From Blastocladiella emersonii ATCC 22665 (lineage: Eukaryota; Blastocladiomycota; Blastocladiomycetes; Blastocladiales; Blastocladiaceae): DNA of 64,000 nucleotides. The notes under the pieces were generated by a model. It did not search any database. It was not told the DNA's origin and worked only from the letters and a program-made list of their open reading frames with translations. The stretch's first letter is position 1. Each line of letters opens with the position of its first letter. The stretch lies in contig JANHCV010000003.1 of NCBI GenBank assembly GCA_025594325.1, forward strand, positions 372,001 to 436,000. Direction: 5' to 3'. This document shows, one piece after another, positions 11,240 through 23,174 of this stretch. The position numbers and the translations under genes are program-made.

Positions 11240-12599
11240 TCAATTCCCGTCCACAGGTCCGTGGACGCGTACGCGTCCGCGGGCCCTCAGAGAAAGAGAA
11301 GATGGCACCACAACGGGCACCGACAGGCCAATTCGGTGAGCAATCGGAGCGAGCGAGACACGAGGCGCCAGCTGCAGGGACAGGGAGTTGCGAGGATGGA
11401 TGCAAGGTCGGGTCAGCGGTCGTGGGCCGCGACGTACGGTGGTTATTTGCCGTCGCTCGGGTGGAAGGTGCAGTTGGTGTGGTGACGGCGAGGGCTGGGT
11501 CCGGTCCGAGGTGCCGTACTCGCGCGCGGGCACTCGGTACTCGAACCTGGCCGGACCTCGCGCGACTGCAGGATGACCGTCGTCGACCGAGCCTGCGTTG
11601 TTGTAGTTGCTTCCCTCCGACTTGTCGGCCTCGTACCACCACTCGTCCGCGGCAATGCCAGACTGCACGGCCGTGTACGCGAACCCGCGCGGCGCGCGCG
11701 CGCGCGTAGTCGTCAATGAGCCGTCGCTGCTACGCCGCGTTGATGGCGGCGAACTTGGGGACTCGAGCTGCTGCACCTCCTCGCCGAGTACCGAGACCAT
11801 GATCTTGGCTCCGTTGGCGGCGGCCGCGGCCGAGTGGACCTCGCCGAGCTCCGAGGGCAACGACGACGTGCGGAACGCGATGACCTTGGCAATGAGCGGC
11901 GCGAGGATGCGCATGGCCTTGACAATGACCTCGATCAGCCGAACCACGTCCTTGATGAACAGGACCAGGTGCATGGTGAACTGGACCGCGAGCGAGATGA
12001 TGTACCGGAATGGCAGAACCCGGACTGCCGCGGCCTCGCACTCGCCAATGAGCCCGAGCACGGCAGCGGCCGTCATGAACTTGGCGAGCGACCGCGCGGC
12101 TTGAGCCGTCCTCGCTCCTCGCGAGGACTGCCTGCGCGTTGAGCCCGCTGCGCGAATGACCGAGGCGCTCGCGGGACATGGTCTCGTTGATTCGAGCGAG
12201 CAGCTGGTGCGAACTGTGGGATAGAGGCAGGAGAGCGTTAGTAGTCTTCATTGGAAAGCGCGAGCACGACGAACCGTACCCATGATTCATAAACGCATAG
12301 TTGTTGCTGCCCGTGGCGTTCATGTTGCCGGCGACGTTGAGAAGTTGGGTTGAGGGTGTACTGAGCGGGAAAGCGAGGGCGTTAGTCCTGCTCATGTTGT
12401 TGTGGAGCTTGAGCGAGACATCGCGTACCCCTCGGCCTTGCCCGAGCTGCTGGCGCTGCCCTTGATGTACACGTCAAGCGTATCGAAGGTGGTGCACACA
12501 ACGATCGTCGCCGAGGCGAGACGCGCGCCATGAGCACGGATACGCCGCCGGGTATCACCAGCGGGGCCCGGCCAAAACTGGTCCGATGGCGACGACGCT
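11240..12599 (-). pseudogene. array module 3 (right copy)
   Basis: Exact inverted copy of the module at 6657-8016, including its 278-codon hydrophobic frame (here 12076 down to 11240) and its introns. See the left copy for the exon blocks. No difference between the copies was found. Confidence 0.4.
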
Positions 12600-12624
12600 A
12601 CGATTTGGGAAGAAGCGATGTGGA

Positions 12625-14162
12625 TCAGTGATCAGGCCTCGGCGGGATTAATGCGGCGATGGGGAAACGTACCGTGATACGGGCCGTGCAACACGTTGAC
12701 AGCATCGTACGCGGGCCGGGTCGTGCCGATGCAGCCGAACGGGTACCCCACGTCATACCGGAACCTGATGGGCATGTTCCTCGGTCACGTTGAACTTGAC
12801 ACGCGGGTCGTGGTGGGCGGCGACGTCGGGAGGATGGCCGGACCAAAGACTAGACGTCGAATCGGGGTGAGTGAGCGGCGGTACATCGGGTGGCGGACGC
12901 GACGCGTCGCAAAGACGTACCGAAGCGCATCTCGCAGCGGTCGTGGTGCGAGTCGTTGATGGCGGACCTCACGTAGCGCGTGGCGTGGTAGGAGCAGGAA
13001 CAGTGGCGATAAAGGACGGCCGAGTTGAATGAAAACAATGAGCGACAGCGCAGCAACGACAGGCGGCAGAATGGCCCTCGCCGAGCTTGGAGAGCGACGA
13101 CGCCTTGATCAGCATGTGGAAACGCGATGAACTTGGCGGCGATGAGCGGCGCGAGGGTGCGACCGGCCTCGATGGTGACCATGAGCAGCTAGATTGGCCA
13201 CGCACAAACGAGATGGGCAGGACCGTGAGCACGGCGAACTGGACCGCGGGCGAGGAGGAGATGATGCTGCACCGGATCAGGACTCGAAGCGGCGTGATCC
13301 CACACTGGCCGATGGACACGGGCACGGCATGGCGTTCGCCACGAACTTCGAACTTGACCATCCACCGCGTGATCTGCGCCGCCCACCCGAGAACCACACG
13401 CGTTGGGCCCGCCGCGAGCGGTCGGGAGACGCTGGCGCTGGTGGTACGTGACCTCGTCGCCTTGACCGAGACGCTGGCGCGCGAACTGTAAAAGTAGGGG
13501 TGCGACGTTAGTCGCACTTGAGTCACGGAAGTCAAGTGAAAAAGTGCCGTACCCAGAGGCGACACGCGCGCGTGTCTGTCGCTAGTCCATAATGTTCATG
13601 TTGCTGGCGGCGTCGAAGAGCTGCCGCAAACTATGGGAGCGAGATTTGGAAATGTCAGTCGTGCTCGTATCGAACTGGGAGAAACGGTGAAACGAGCCGT
13701 ACCTGGACCCGTAGTTGATCGTCGGCGCCGCGTGCCTAGTACCATGGTTGATGCAAATGTTGCCGAATGCGCGGCGCAGATCGCGCAGACTACAGAAGTG
13801 AGACATACCGTAAGTTGGGCAAAAAGCGGGGACCGAACACGACAAAGCGTACTCCTGGGCCTTGGCCGCGCCGCGCCGCGCCGCTGCTGGTGCCCTTGAT
13901 GTGCACGCCGAGCGCCTTGATGACGATGTCGACGATGCGGACGATCGTCGCTGAGACCAGGCGCGCCGAGATCACGGAGCTGCAGCCGCCGAAACGTCCC
14001 TTCCAAAAACCGGCTGGACCGGTCCCAGATACCGCCGACGCTATGGTACGACGACGACGCGATGCGAGTCAGTGTACTGAACACGGGAGCGGTGTGGCAA
14101 GGGAAGCGTACATGATCCGCAGTTGGCGCACGACGAGACCGAGACCCGTTACTCCGACCCGC
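12625..14162 (-). pseudogene. array module 2 (right copy)
   Basis: Exact inverted copy of the module at 5094-6631, with the same frame breaks and splice signals. Confidence 0.4.
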
Positions 14163-14169
14163 GCCCCAA

Positions 14170-15616
14170 CTACTTGACCTTGGCTTCGGTGCGCTCGAAC
14201 TCGTCGCTGTGAGGCACGCGAGACAGAGCGTTAGTGAACGTTGCGTAGGTAACGAGGAGCGGGATCGACGTACCGGGAGGAGCAGCATGAGGGCCGCGAT
14301 GACGAAGACGGCCTCGACGTGGTGCGGCAGGCCGATATGTAGAGCGCGACGTTGCAGAAATTGCCGCTGGGCAGGTACTGGTGGTCTGGGTCGGTGGCCG
14401 CATACAGCGGCGCGTACTGCTTGCGCTTCTCGGAGGCCACGGCGCGGCGCCCGCCCGCGATGGCGAACGGGATGGTGACGGGGACCGACTTGATCACGAA
14501 CACATCGGTGAAGTTGAGACGGGCTCGAGCAGGCCGCTGTCGGTGCGGGCCATGATGAGCCGCGCGGCGTGCGCGAGGAACTCGGGCCCGCCGGGCACGA
14601 CCGTGGGCGGAACGTCGGGGCTGGAACAGGCCGCGGAGGCGCGTCGCGGCGGTGCAGCATGTCGTCGACCTTGTGCGCGGGCTGGGTCTTGTCAATGAGG
14701 CAGGCCGAGGCACGTACGTCGTCGACCTGCCCTCGAAAAGATGACGGCGAACCAGTCGAGCTGACAGGGCCACGTCTTCTCTCGTAGTTGTGGCCGAGCG
14801 GGAACCGCGCGTGCGGAACCGGAACCACAGGAGTGCGGCGGCCTCGGTCATGTCGAGCTTGACGCGCGGCGACTTGACGCGGGAGGTGGTCGAGTGGCGG
14901 ACTACACGTCGAATTGGGCTGAGTGAGTGGGAGCGCGGCGCGTGCGGTCATGAACGCGTCGAGTGAGCGTACCGAAGCGCATCGTCTCGCGATCGTCATT
15001 CGAGTCGTCGTGGAAGGCGGGCTTGGTGTAGACAGAGTGATGGTGCGGGTGCGGTAATGATGGCGGCCAGGATGATCGAGTCGAGTCAAACATGACGGGG
15101 GCCGGCGCGACCACGGCAGGACCGCAGCAACGAAGGTCGCGATACCGAGAGCGAGGAGCGGGGCACGATCTGGAGTAGCCGGTACAGACTGCCGAAGCGA
15201 GACTGCTTGTTAGTCATGCCCGCGGCGAGCGTCGCGTGAGAAGACGCGTACCCTTGAGCATCTTGTTGAGCGACTGGTGCATCTCCTCTTGCACAGCTTG
15301 AGCGTCTTGATAATGATGTCGATGATGCAGACGGTCGTCGCTGAGACCAGGCGCGCCGAGATCACGGAGGCAGCCGCTGAGTATCCCTGCCGAAACCCGG
15401 CCGGACTGGTGCCAGATAACGACGACGACGCTACGCAGAACGAGGGCGACGCAATGCGAGTTAGTGAACTGGACACGGCGTGGGTCGCGTCGCCGAGCGG
15501 CTGCGCGATGATGGAGGACCGGGCGGATCAGGTCCTTGGCGTACTTGGGACGAGAGCACGAGCGCCTGCGGGCACTGGCGCGCCGTGGTGTGGTGTGGTG
15601 CACGATCATGGCCGGC
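14170..15616 (-). pseudogene. array module 1 (right copy)
   Basis: Exact inverted copy of the module at 3640-5086, ending with the same short charged tail after the last intron and with the same frame changes before LNFTDVF and before the hydrophobic segment. Confidence 0.4.
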
Positions 15617-16909
15617 GGCCGGATCATGTCCGTCGGAGGCGATGCGGGCCGCGGCGACGCGTGCCGGACGCGTCGCGGTGCGAGACGTTCGGGTGGAGAC
15701 TTGGCGCGCGCGCGTGTGGGTTTGGCGGGCGAGGCGGGCGGCGGTACGAGGTGCTGGAAGCGGAGCGGAATCGGTGGGAGACACGGCGAGGGCGACGTCG
15801 GCTGCCGTCACGCCACCCACCGCGACCGGCGAGCGCTCTGGCGGCGCGCAACAGCAGCGCGCGCGCGCGCCCTCGACGGGCGCCGACGGTGATGCAGTTC
15901 GACGATGAATCGGCACAGCGACTCGATGCAAGGGGACGGGCACGCGTCGGCGAGTCGGCGACCACCGTCAGCTGCGGGCTCGGTCCGGCGCGGGGACCAT
16001 CGGTTCGGCAGGACGAGGACGAGGACGAGGACAAGTACGAGGCGGGGCGAGGCAGGGCAGGCCAGCGAGCGCGATGGTGACCGACCGAGTGATGGGCGGC
16101 TGATGATGGAGGGTGCGGTCAGCGGGCGCGAGGCGCTGCTCCCACGCGTTGCCGATCGGGCGCCCACCGCCGCTCCCCCGCACTTCCCTCGCTCCCCGCC
16201 CTCGCTCCGCTACCGCAATGGAAGCTACTCGGACCCCATCGACATGCAGCAGACTCGCGGATGCGGCCGGCGACGCGCCCCGCCCGTCCGACCTCGCCCG
16301 CGTCGCCCGCGTCCCCCGCGTCGCCGCGCCGGCACCGCCCGGCCGGCGTCGGTCGCGCGAGCTGGAGGCGGTCTTGCGGGTGTCGATGCATTGCGGCGAG
16401 TGGTGCGTATGCGCTGATTGTGCTGGAACCGCACCGCCGCCGCGCAGGGCGACGGAGAAGGCGACGACGGTGCGGACGCGCCTCCGGCGGCGCGCGGTGA
16501 TGTCATCCCGCCGGTTGACGCGCGCGACAGCCCCGCCGCGTGCGCATGAACGCCGCGTCCGCCCTCGCGCGATTCGGTCGCCTCGACGCGAGCGCCGAGC
16601 CGGTCTCGACCGCTTGCCCGGCCGATTTCCGGCTCCTCTGAGCTCGCGACGCGGTCTCGGTCGGCGCTGCCCGCGGAATGGCTCGGCAGCGGCGAGCGAC
16701 CTGCCGCCCACGTTGCTACTTTGTTGCTCTATCGTCCTCGTGAGGAACCCGCTTGCGCTCGTCAATCCCATTCTCGCAGACGGTCGGTGGAGCGATGCAA
16801 TGAACGGGAGTGTATTTTGATGGGTGCCCGGCCAGTCTCACTTGTCACACTCGTCACCTTCCAGGTCGGCGTCGTACTCGCCTCCCTCCACGTCGTCGTC
16901 GTCGTCGTC
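15617..16909. other. mirror of the gene-poor GC-rich stretch
   Basis: Inverted copy of 2347-3639, including the GAGGAC/TCCTCG microsatellite near 16010-16033. No gene supported. Confidence 0.5.
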
Positions 16910-17821
16910 TTACTCGCCTCCCTCCACGTCGTCGTCGCACTCACCACCCTCCGCGTCGTCGTCGCACTCACCACCCTCCCACTCGTCGTACTCGCCACCC
17001 TCCGACTCGGACGCGCACTCGTCGCCCTCCGAGCCGTCGTACTCGTCGCCCTCCGACGCAGACGCGCACGCGCTACCATCTTCAACCGACTCGTCGAGCG
17101 AGAGCGTGCCGCCCGAGTAGCACGAGCTGTCCGAGTCGGCGAACTCGGCGCAGTCATCATGAGCTTGGGTTTGAGCATGAGCATGCGCACGAGCGCGATA
17201 CGACGCAATCAGGTCAAAGTCGAAGAACTTGACGGCGGCGTCCGGGGGCGAGCAGCTGCTGGCGACGGGGTCGAGCAGGCCGAACCGGGCGCGGATCTCG
17301 GCCTTGCGCTCCTCGGACAGGTCGTCGGGCAGGCCGAACCGGTCGCGGAGCTTCTGCTCGCCGCGTCACGCGCTCAGCTCGCGGGCAATGACGAAGCACA
17401 CGAGGTTGACGAGTGGTTGGATCTGGAGGTAGTCGGCCGCCAGCGCGAGGTCGATGATCTGCTCGTCGGACAGCTTCTCGAACAGCGCCTCGTCCCGCTC
17501 CGAGATGGTCGCGTTGCGCAGCGACTCCATGATCTCGGTGCGGCTCTGGTACTCGTGCGGCGCCGTGTACCCGTCGTCGGCAATGTGCGCGCGTAGCCAC
17601 TCGAGCACGCGCGCGAGCGCCGCCTCGGACACGTTGGGCAGCGGGATCGCGAGCCCCTTGGCGGCGGGTAGCATGCTGCAGAGCATGTTGTGGAGCAGCG
17701 CCGACTGCCCGATCACCGCAACGGTCGTGGTGACGATCGTTCCCTCCGATGTCTCGAGGCGGACCTCGTCGGTCGGCAGCAGGATGGCGGGTTCGCCGGT
17801 CGTCAGAGCAAAGTCGAGCAT
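16910..17821 (-). pseudogene. Skp1-like protein interrupted by an in-frame TGA (right copy)
   Basis: Inverted duplicate of 1435-2346. It starts at 17821, has the same TGA at 17368-17366, and the same open tail with acidic repeats to 16910. The identical nonsense codon in both copies shows that the mutation came before the duplication or was spread by gene conversion. It lies divergent to the large gene at 19188, 1366 bases away. Confidence 0.7.
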
Positions 17822-19187
17822 GGTGGAGTGGGAGGTGCTGCTGGTAGTGGTGGTGGTGGTGGTCGAGCGGCAGCGGCGCGTAGTGATGGCCGTTGCGCGA
17901 GTTGGGTGCGGTTTGTTGATGCGTTGCAATGTGCGTGCGTGTGCGCGTCCTCTTCAGCTTCGGGATTCGTACGGGATGGGTACAGTGGAAAACGAGCATA
18001 TGGTGCGCGAGACCACCGCGGCGCCACTCACGCAGACTCGCGTGCAAATGACCCACACGATTTGCGCGCGGCGGCGCGTGTGGGCGTCACATGGCCGGGT
18101 TGCCCGCGCGTCGGCGGCGCGTGTTTCTTCTCGCAACGGCGTCCCGGCCGCCTCCCACTTGCTGCCGTGACGCAAGGCATTCACGGCGATGAAGCACAGG
18201 GTTTGAGCACGGCGACATTGTCGAAAGCGGCCGCCCTCGCGAAGCGTCCACCATCGCCGAAGCCCCGCCGCCGCCGCCAGGTCGACGCGCAGCTGACTGC
18301 TGTCGTCGCTTCCCCAACTCTCCTCTTCCTCACCTCGTCTGCCCGACTTGCGTCGCCCCCGTGACTCTGCCCTTTTGCTCATTGCTACCTCGCATTTGCG
18401 CAATCGCTGCTCGCCGCTCGCCGCGACGCGCGCGCCTCTCGACTCTCTGCCGCATCGCCCTCTCGACCTTTGCCTCGTCGTCGAACCCTCCCCTCCTCTT
18501 TTACACACGCATGCGCATCCGCGCACGGCCACACAAACTCGGCCGCCCGTGCAACTTCCAGCTCGTTCGCCTCGCCCGTCGCCTTCTGATCGCGCTCCCC
18601 GCTTTGGCTCGACCGTTGACAGCTGCCGGCCCAGCCACGCAGGGCTCGGCGAGTTCGCATCTTCGTCCATCGACGGTACGCATGTTTGCTCATTGCTATG
18701 CGGACTCGGTCCATGCACGGGTACTGGCTCGCCGGTTGCTGCTCATAAGACGCGGCGCGCGCCGACTGTCGCGTTGCTGTACTCTCTGCGGATTGTCCAC
18801 TCACGAAGCCGGTTCCGCGCGTCCCATATCCGCTCATTGCACCACATCATTTATAGCTCTTCCGGCAAGCTTTTCATCTGCACCCTCGTCTGCGCCATCG
18901 CGTTCATTGCCGTCAAATCTCGTGGCGACCTTTGCATCGTCTGAGTGTCGTCCATCGGGCATCCTCGTCAAGTTCCTCGCACGCCTACGACCGTGCTCGC
19001 GATTGGTACGCGTCTGCAGTAATAGAACTCGGTCGACCGCTCGAGTCTGCCTGGCTCGCTGGCAGACGGAAAGACAGATTTGCTAACCCGCTGGTCCTGT
19101 CGCTCGGCACGTGTAGCTCCGCACCATTTCTTCGACCAACCAACGCACAACTCGTTCTGCAAACCCCAAGTCGAGTCCCGCGCCACC
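17822..19187. promoter_or_regulatory. divergent promoter region of the Skp1-like and the large gene (right copy)
   Basis: Mirror of 69-1434. It carries the start-proximal leader CTCGTTCTGCAAACCCCAAG and CCGCGCCACC directly before the ATG at 19188. No gene is supported inside. Confidence 0.4.
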
Positions 19188-22100
19188 ATGAGAACATTGT
19201 ACGAGCGGTGCCCGCCCGAGCTCATGCAGCACCTGGTCGGCCTCGGCTCGCTCTCGGTCGACTACATGTCGACGTGCGAGATGCTGCACGCGCTGCTCGC
19301 CGCTGACATTGACGTGGCGGCCAAGGTCCGGATCGCCCAGTGGCTCCTCGAGAACGCGACGGTCGCGGTCGGGGCGCGCATCTACGTCCGCTGCAGCATG
19401 CGCTACTTTCGGTGGACCCTGCCCGACAGTCTGCTGCGGCTCCTCTACGAGCTTCGCCGCGGCCTCGCCCTCTCGACCAAGTGCGACCACGCGACGTGCG
19501 CCAGCGTCAGTGTCGCGGAAGCGGTCGAGAACCTGTCGCACTTTGTGCTCCTCGACCTGCGCAGCCATCTCGTTCGGGTCGGCGTTCTGCCCGCCGTACT
19601 CGTGTCGAATGGCGAGTTTGGCGTCGCGCGCACGTTCGAGGACGACGTCGGCGCCGATACCGGTACCGGTACCGCTCCTGATACCACCGACATTGCCGCC
19701 AGGCGTGCCATCATCAAGGGCCGCATCCGCCAGTTTGTCCTCGCGGGGCAAATGTCCGACGTGCCGCACTTGCCCGAGTCGCGGTCGCAGTCCCGCCCGC
19801 TGCTCGGGTGGCTCGGGTCGCACAACATGCTCGGCGGCTTCGTGTCCCTGGTGCAGTGCGCCATCCAGGACCGGGCGTGCGGGTCCTCGCTCGGGACGCT
19901 ACTCGGGGGCGCCTTCGAGCGGTGTCGCCTGCTCCTCCACGCGTCGCTCGAGTGGGGCGACTGGGACATGTCGCGGCTGACGCGGCACCTGGCTCCTGCC
20001 GCCTACCACCCGAGCCCGCTGCACCGAGACGACGACGAGGACGACTACGACGTGGGGAAGCAGGCGTGTACGGGTCAGTGCCACCCGCTCTTCTTCCAGG
20101 ACCTCGTCACGATCGGGCCAGGCCGAGGCGGACACGGCCACGGCCACGTCCATGGCAGGGCGCAGGCCGGCGGCGAGAACGGGAACGGCGGCGATGATGA
20201 TGATGATGATGATGATGACGATGATGATCCGTTCGACGAGGAAGAGTACGCCCACTTCGAGTCCGGCATGATCGAGGAGTACATGGAGACCGCGCAGGCC
20301 CTCGCGTCCATGATCGTCGACGGCAACGGCGCGCTGCCCGAGGTGGTCATTCCGCCGCGCCCGGGATTCGCGTCCGACACGGCGTCGTACGCGATACCCG
20401 ACCCGCGCGACGAGTCGACCGGCGACTCGAACGTCGGCGGCAGCCTGACGAACGGCGTCGGCGGCAGTCCCGCCACCCGTCTCGCCGCGCGCTCGCCGTG
20501 GCCGAACCGCGAGTGCACCTTCTCCGTGTACGCTGTGGTCGCCTCCATCGTCGAGGGCAACTGGCCCGCGCTCGCCGCGTGCAGCATCGTCGCTCGCGAC
20601 AAGCCGGCCACGCCATTCCAGCAGTTTATGGAGTCGGACCCGCACGCGGGGATCCCGGCCGTCCTCGCCATGATCGCCGACCCTGTCTCGGTCGAGTTCC
20701 TGCTCGCGCACATTGAGAAGCATTTTCGGCTCCCATCATCCTCATCTTCTTCACCGCAATCTCGACTAGCTGGACCAGCTCGGCCAGCTCGGCCAGCATC
20801 AGCACCAGGAGCGGCGCCGGCCTCGGACCAGCAGTCCGAGTCCCACTCCATTGACCTCGACTTTGTGAACGTGCTCGTGTGGCTGCTCGTCCGTGGGTGG
20901 CCCGGTCCTGCGGCGGGGCAACGACCATCCGCTGTGCCCGCGTCGCCACCGCCGCCGCCTCCCGAGATTCTGACGCAGCTCGGGCTCGTCGACGCCGCAG
21001 CGAACACCGCCGCGACGGCACCCGCCGTGCCCGACCTCGACGCGCTCCTCCCGCAGTGGCGCCGGCGCATCGCCAAGCTCCTGTTCTTGGGCAACGACGT
21101 TGGCGAGTCGCTCGCGGTCCTCGCCCACATCGCGTCCACGCACCCAATGGTCATCGTCGACTACTTTGACGCGGGCGACGACCACGGCCAGAAGATGGTC
21201 CAGCTCGCCGACCGGCACCCGGACCTGCTGTACCGCGTCGTCGACGCGGCGCTGGCGGCAGGGAAGCGCGACCTGGCCGCCGAGCTCGTCAAGGACTTTT
21301 CCGAGGAGCAGTGGCGGGCCTTTGTCGACGCGGCGCTGCTGGCAGATTGCGCGGTCTCCACGCTGCAGTTTGCGTGCAGCAGGTTCGGTCTCGACAACCT
21401 CGAGAGCCTCGCGCGCCAAGGTACAGCCGTTCGTTCGCCCATTATGACTTGCTAACTGTGTTCACGGGCACTCACAGACTAACACGACGATGCCCTCCTC
21501 TCCTTCCACTTTCAAGTCATTCTGCAGACGACGACGACAACGGATGCCGCGAGCTCAACATCATCATCGTCGTCATTGCCGCCCAGCAAGAAGAGCGGCC
21601 GCGCCCCCCGCCGCGGTCCTGCTCTCGGCCGGCGCCTGCGCTGGCTCCGCGTCGCGGCCGTGATCGGCAGGCTCGGCCCTTTTGCCGCGTCGACGCTCGG
21701 CACCAGGACTGCCGGCCAACCCGGGTCGCTGGCCGCGGACATATTCGGCGCCATGGCGACGGCCGACGTCGACGCGCTCCCGCTCTTCGCGGCGCTCGTG
21801 TCGCTGCTCAAGGACCCCGCCACGCGCAGCGCACTCTCGGGCGCGAGCATCCGCTTCTACGTGTCGTGCGCGTGGATCCCCGTGGCGGTGCTGACGGCCG
21901 ACGACAACAAGAACGGCGGTGACGCGACCAGGCCGAGAGCCGTGCAGCGCATGACCATCAAGACCGCGGCGGGCTCGTCGGCCTCCTCGTCGCCGGCAGC
22001 GACATTTATGTTCGAGTGCATCATGTACGCGACGTGTCTCGAGGTCGGCCACGCAACGTACCAAAATGGTGTGTTCGGCTGCGAGGGCAACAGCAAGAAG

Positions 22101-22961
22101 AAGCGCGAGAAGGGCAACGGCGGCAACGAGGACGACGCCATCGCCAGCGCCAGCGGCTCCGAGCACGTCGTCGGGTGTGAGAACGAGTGCTTCGCGCTCC
22201 TGCAGCCGTGCTGGTCCGGCTCGCTCGCCAAACTCGTCGCGCACTTCCCGCACGTGGTCGCGCAGGCGAGCCCCGACGTCTGGCGCGCCGCGCGCAAGTA
22301 CGTCAAGACGGGCCCGGACGACGTCAAGGGCTCGGCCTGCCTCGCGGTCGCCATCAACTTTGAGCTCGACCCGGACGGGACGGGCGACGACAGCGATGGC
22401 GGTGTCGGCGGCCAGGCGACCAACGAGTGCTGCATCGGCGAGTACCCGTCGTGCGGCATCTTTGTCGGCATCGCGTCGATCGACCCGTTTGGCCTCGCTC
22501 GGTGTCTCCGGCTCACCGTTGCGGACACGACGCCGACCGCTTCGACGCCAACGCCGACGTCTTGCCACGGGACGGCGGCCGTGGGGGTGGCGACGGGCGA
22601 CCACCAGTCCATCTCGATCGACGCCAAGCTTGCTGCCGGAGCGGCCGCGACCAAGTCGGGCGCGCTTGTCAACGCGCGGTGTCGGCTCGCAGCCTACGAG
22701 GAGGCCCGCGCCGCGCTCTGCGAGCTCGCCAAGCTCGGATCCACGTCGTCGCTGTACGCGTCGGCCGTGAAGCGGGTCGCCAAGTTTGCGCTGTCGCTGC
22801 TCAACGACAACAACAAGGTCTCGGACGCGCGCGCGGCACCGACGACCCCGCTCTCGTTGCAGTCCACGGCGACGGTCACGGTCATCGACTCGGCGGACAT
22901 GCCCATGGATGTCGACGCGCCCGCCGCGATGACGGGGGACAGTGTCGTCGCTGCAGAGTGA
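19188..22961 (+). CDS. large unrecognised protein, 1225 aa, two exons
   Basis: Exons 19188-21420 and 21517-22961. The intron has GTACAG, an ACTAAC branch and a TTCAAG acceptor, chosen because it is the only combination I found that joins both long frames; the closer CACAG acceptor gives an immediate stop. The N-terminus (CPPELMQHLVGLGSLSVDYM) faintly resembles the start of an F-box. A run of about 12 Asp and other acidic residues lies near residues 335-350, followed by a long helical, Ala/Leu-rich part with Ser-rich linkers. No signal peptide or membrane span is seen. The gene is divergent from a Skp1-like gene and convergent, 213 bases away, with the SNF2-like gene. The family is unknown, and the F-box idea is inference only. 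The ATG sits in a CCGCGCCACC ATG context. Confidence 0.75.
21421..21516 (+). other. spliceosomal intron of the large gene
   Basis: 96 nt. It holds two CTAAC motifs, of which the second (21480-21484) fits the acceptor used. Joining gives the codon GTC across the junction and keeps the frame into the TTTTTD/Ser-rich start of exon 2. Confidence 0.6.
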
Positions 22962-23174
22962 GTTTGTGCCTTTTCGATCCCGCGAGCGTGTGCGCGCTTT
23001 GTCATTCCCCCCTCCCATCTCTGTTTTCCACCGTATACCATCCCATTGCTCTCTTGGCGAATCTCATTGTTGTCGAAAGGCGGACCAGGCGAGCAGCCAG
23101 CTCATTCATTGAGAACGTTTGTGCATTGGGATCGGCGGGCAGCGAGCAATTACAGCGAGAGACCCATCGATCAA

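Larger units (their letters stand above)
10600..19255. repeat. right arm of giant inverted repeat (palindrome)
   Basis: Reverse complement of the left arm. Features mirror those of the left arm at 19256-x. At the inner end, 10600 pairs with 8656, and 10599 is the first mismatch. The outer end lies inside or beyond the first codons of the large gene at 19188, because the left arm is cut by the window there. Confidence 0.95.

Noticed and set aside
21421-21477. Shorter intron of the large gene using the CACAG acceptor
   Set aside because: It gives an in-frame TAA directly after the junction; the TTCAAG acceptor at 21516 keeps the long second frame open.
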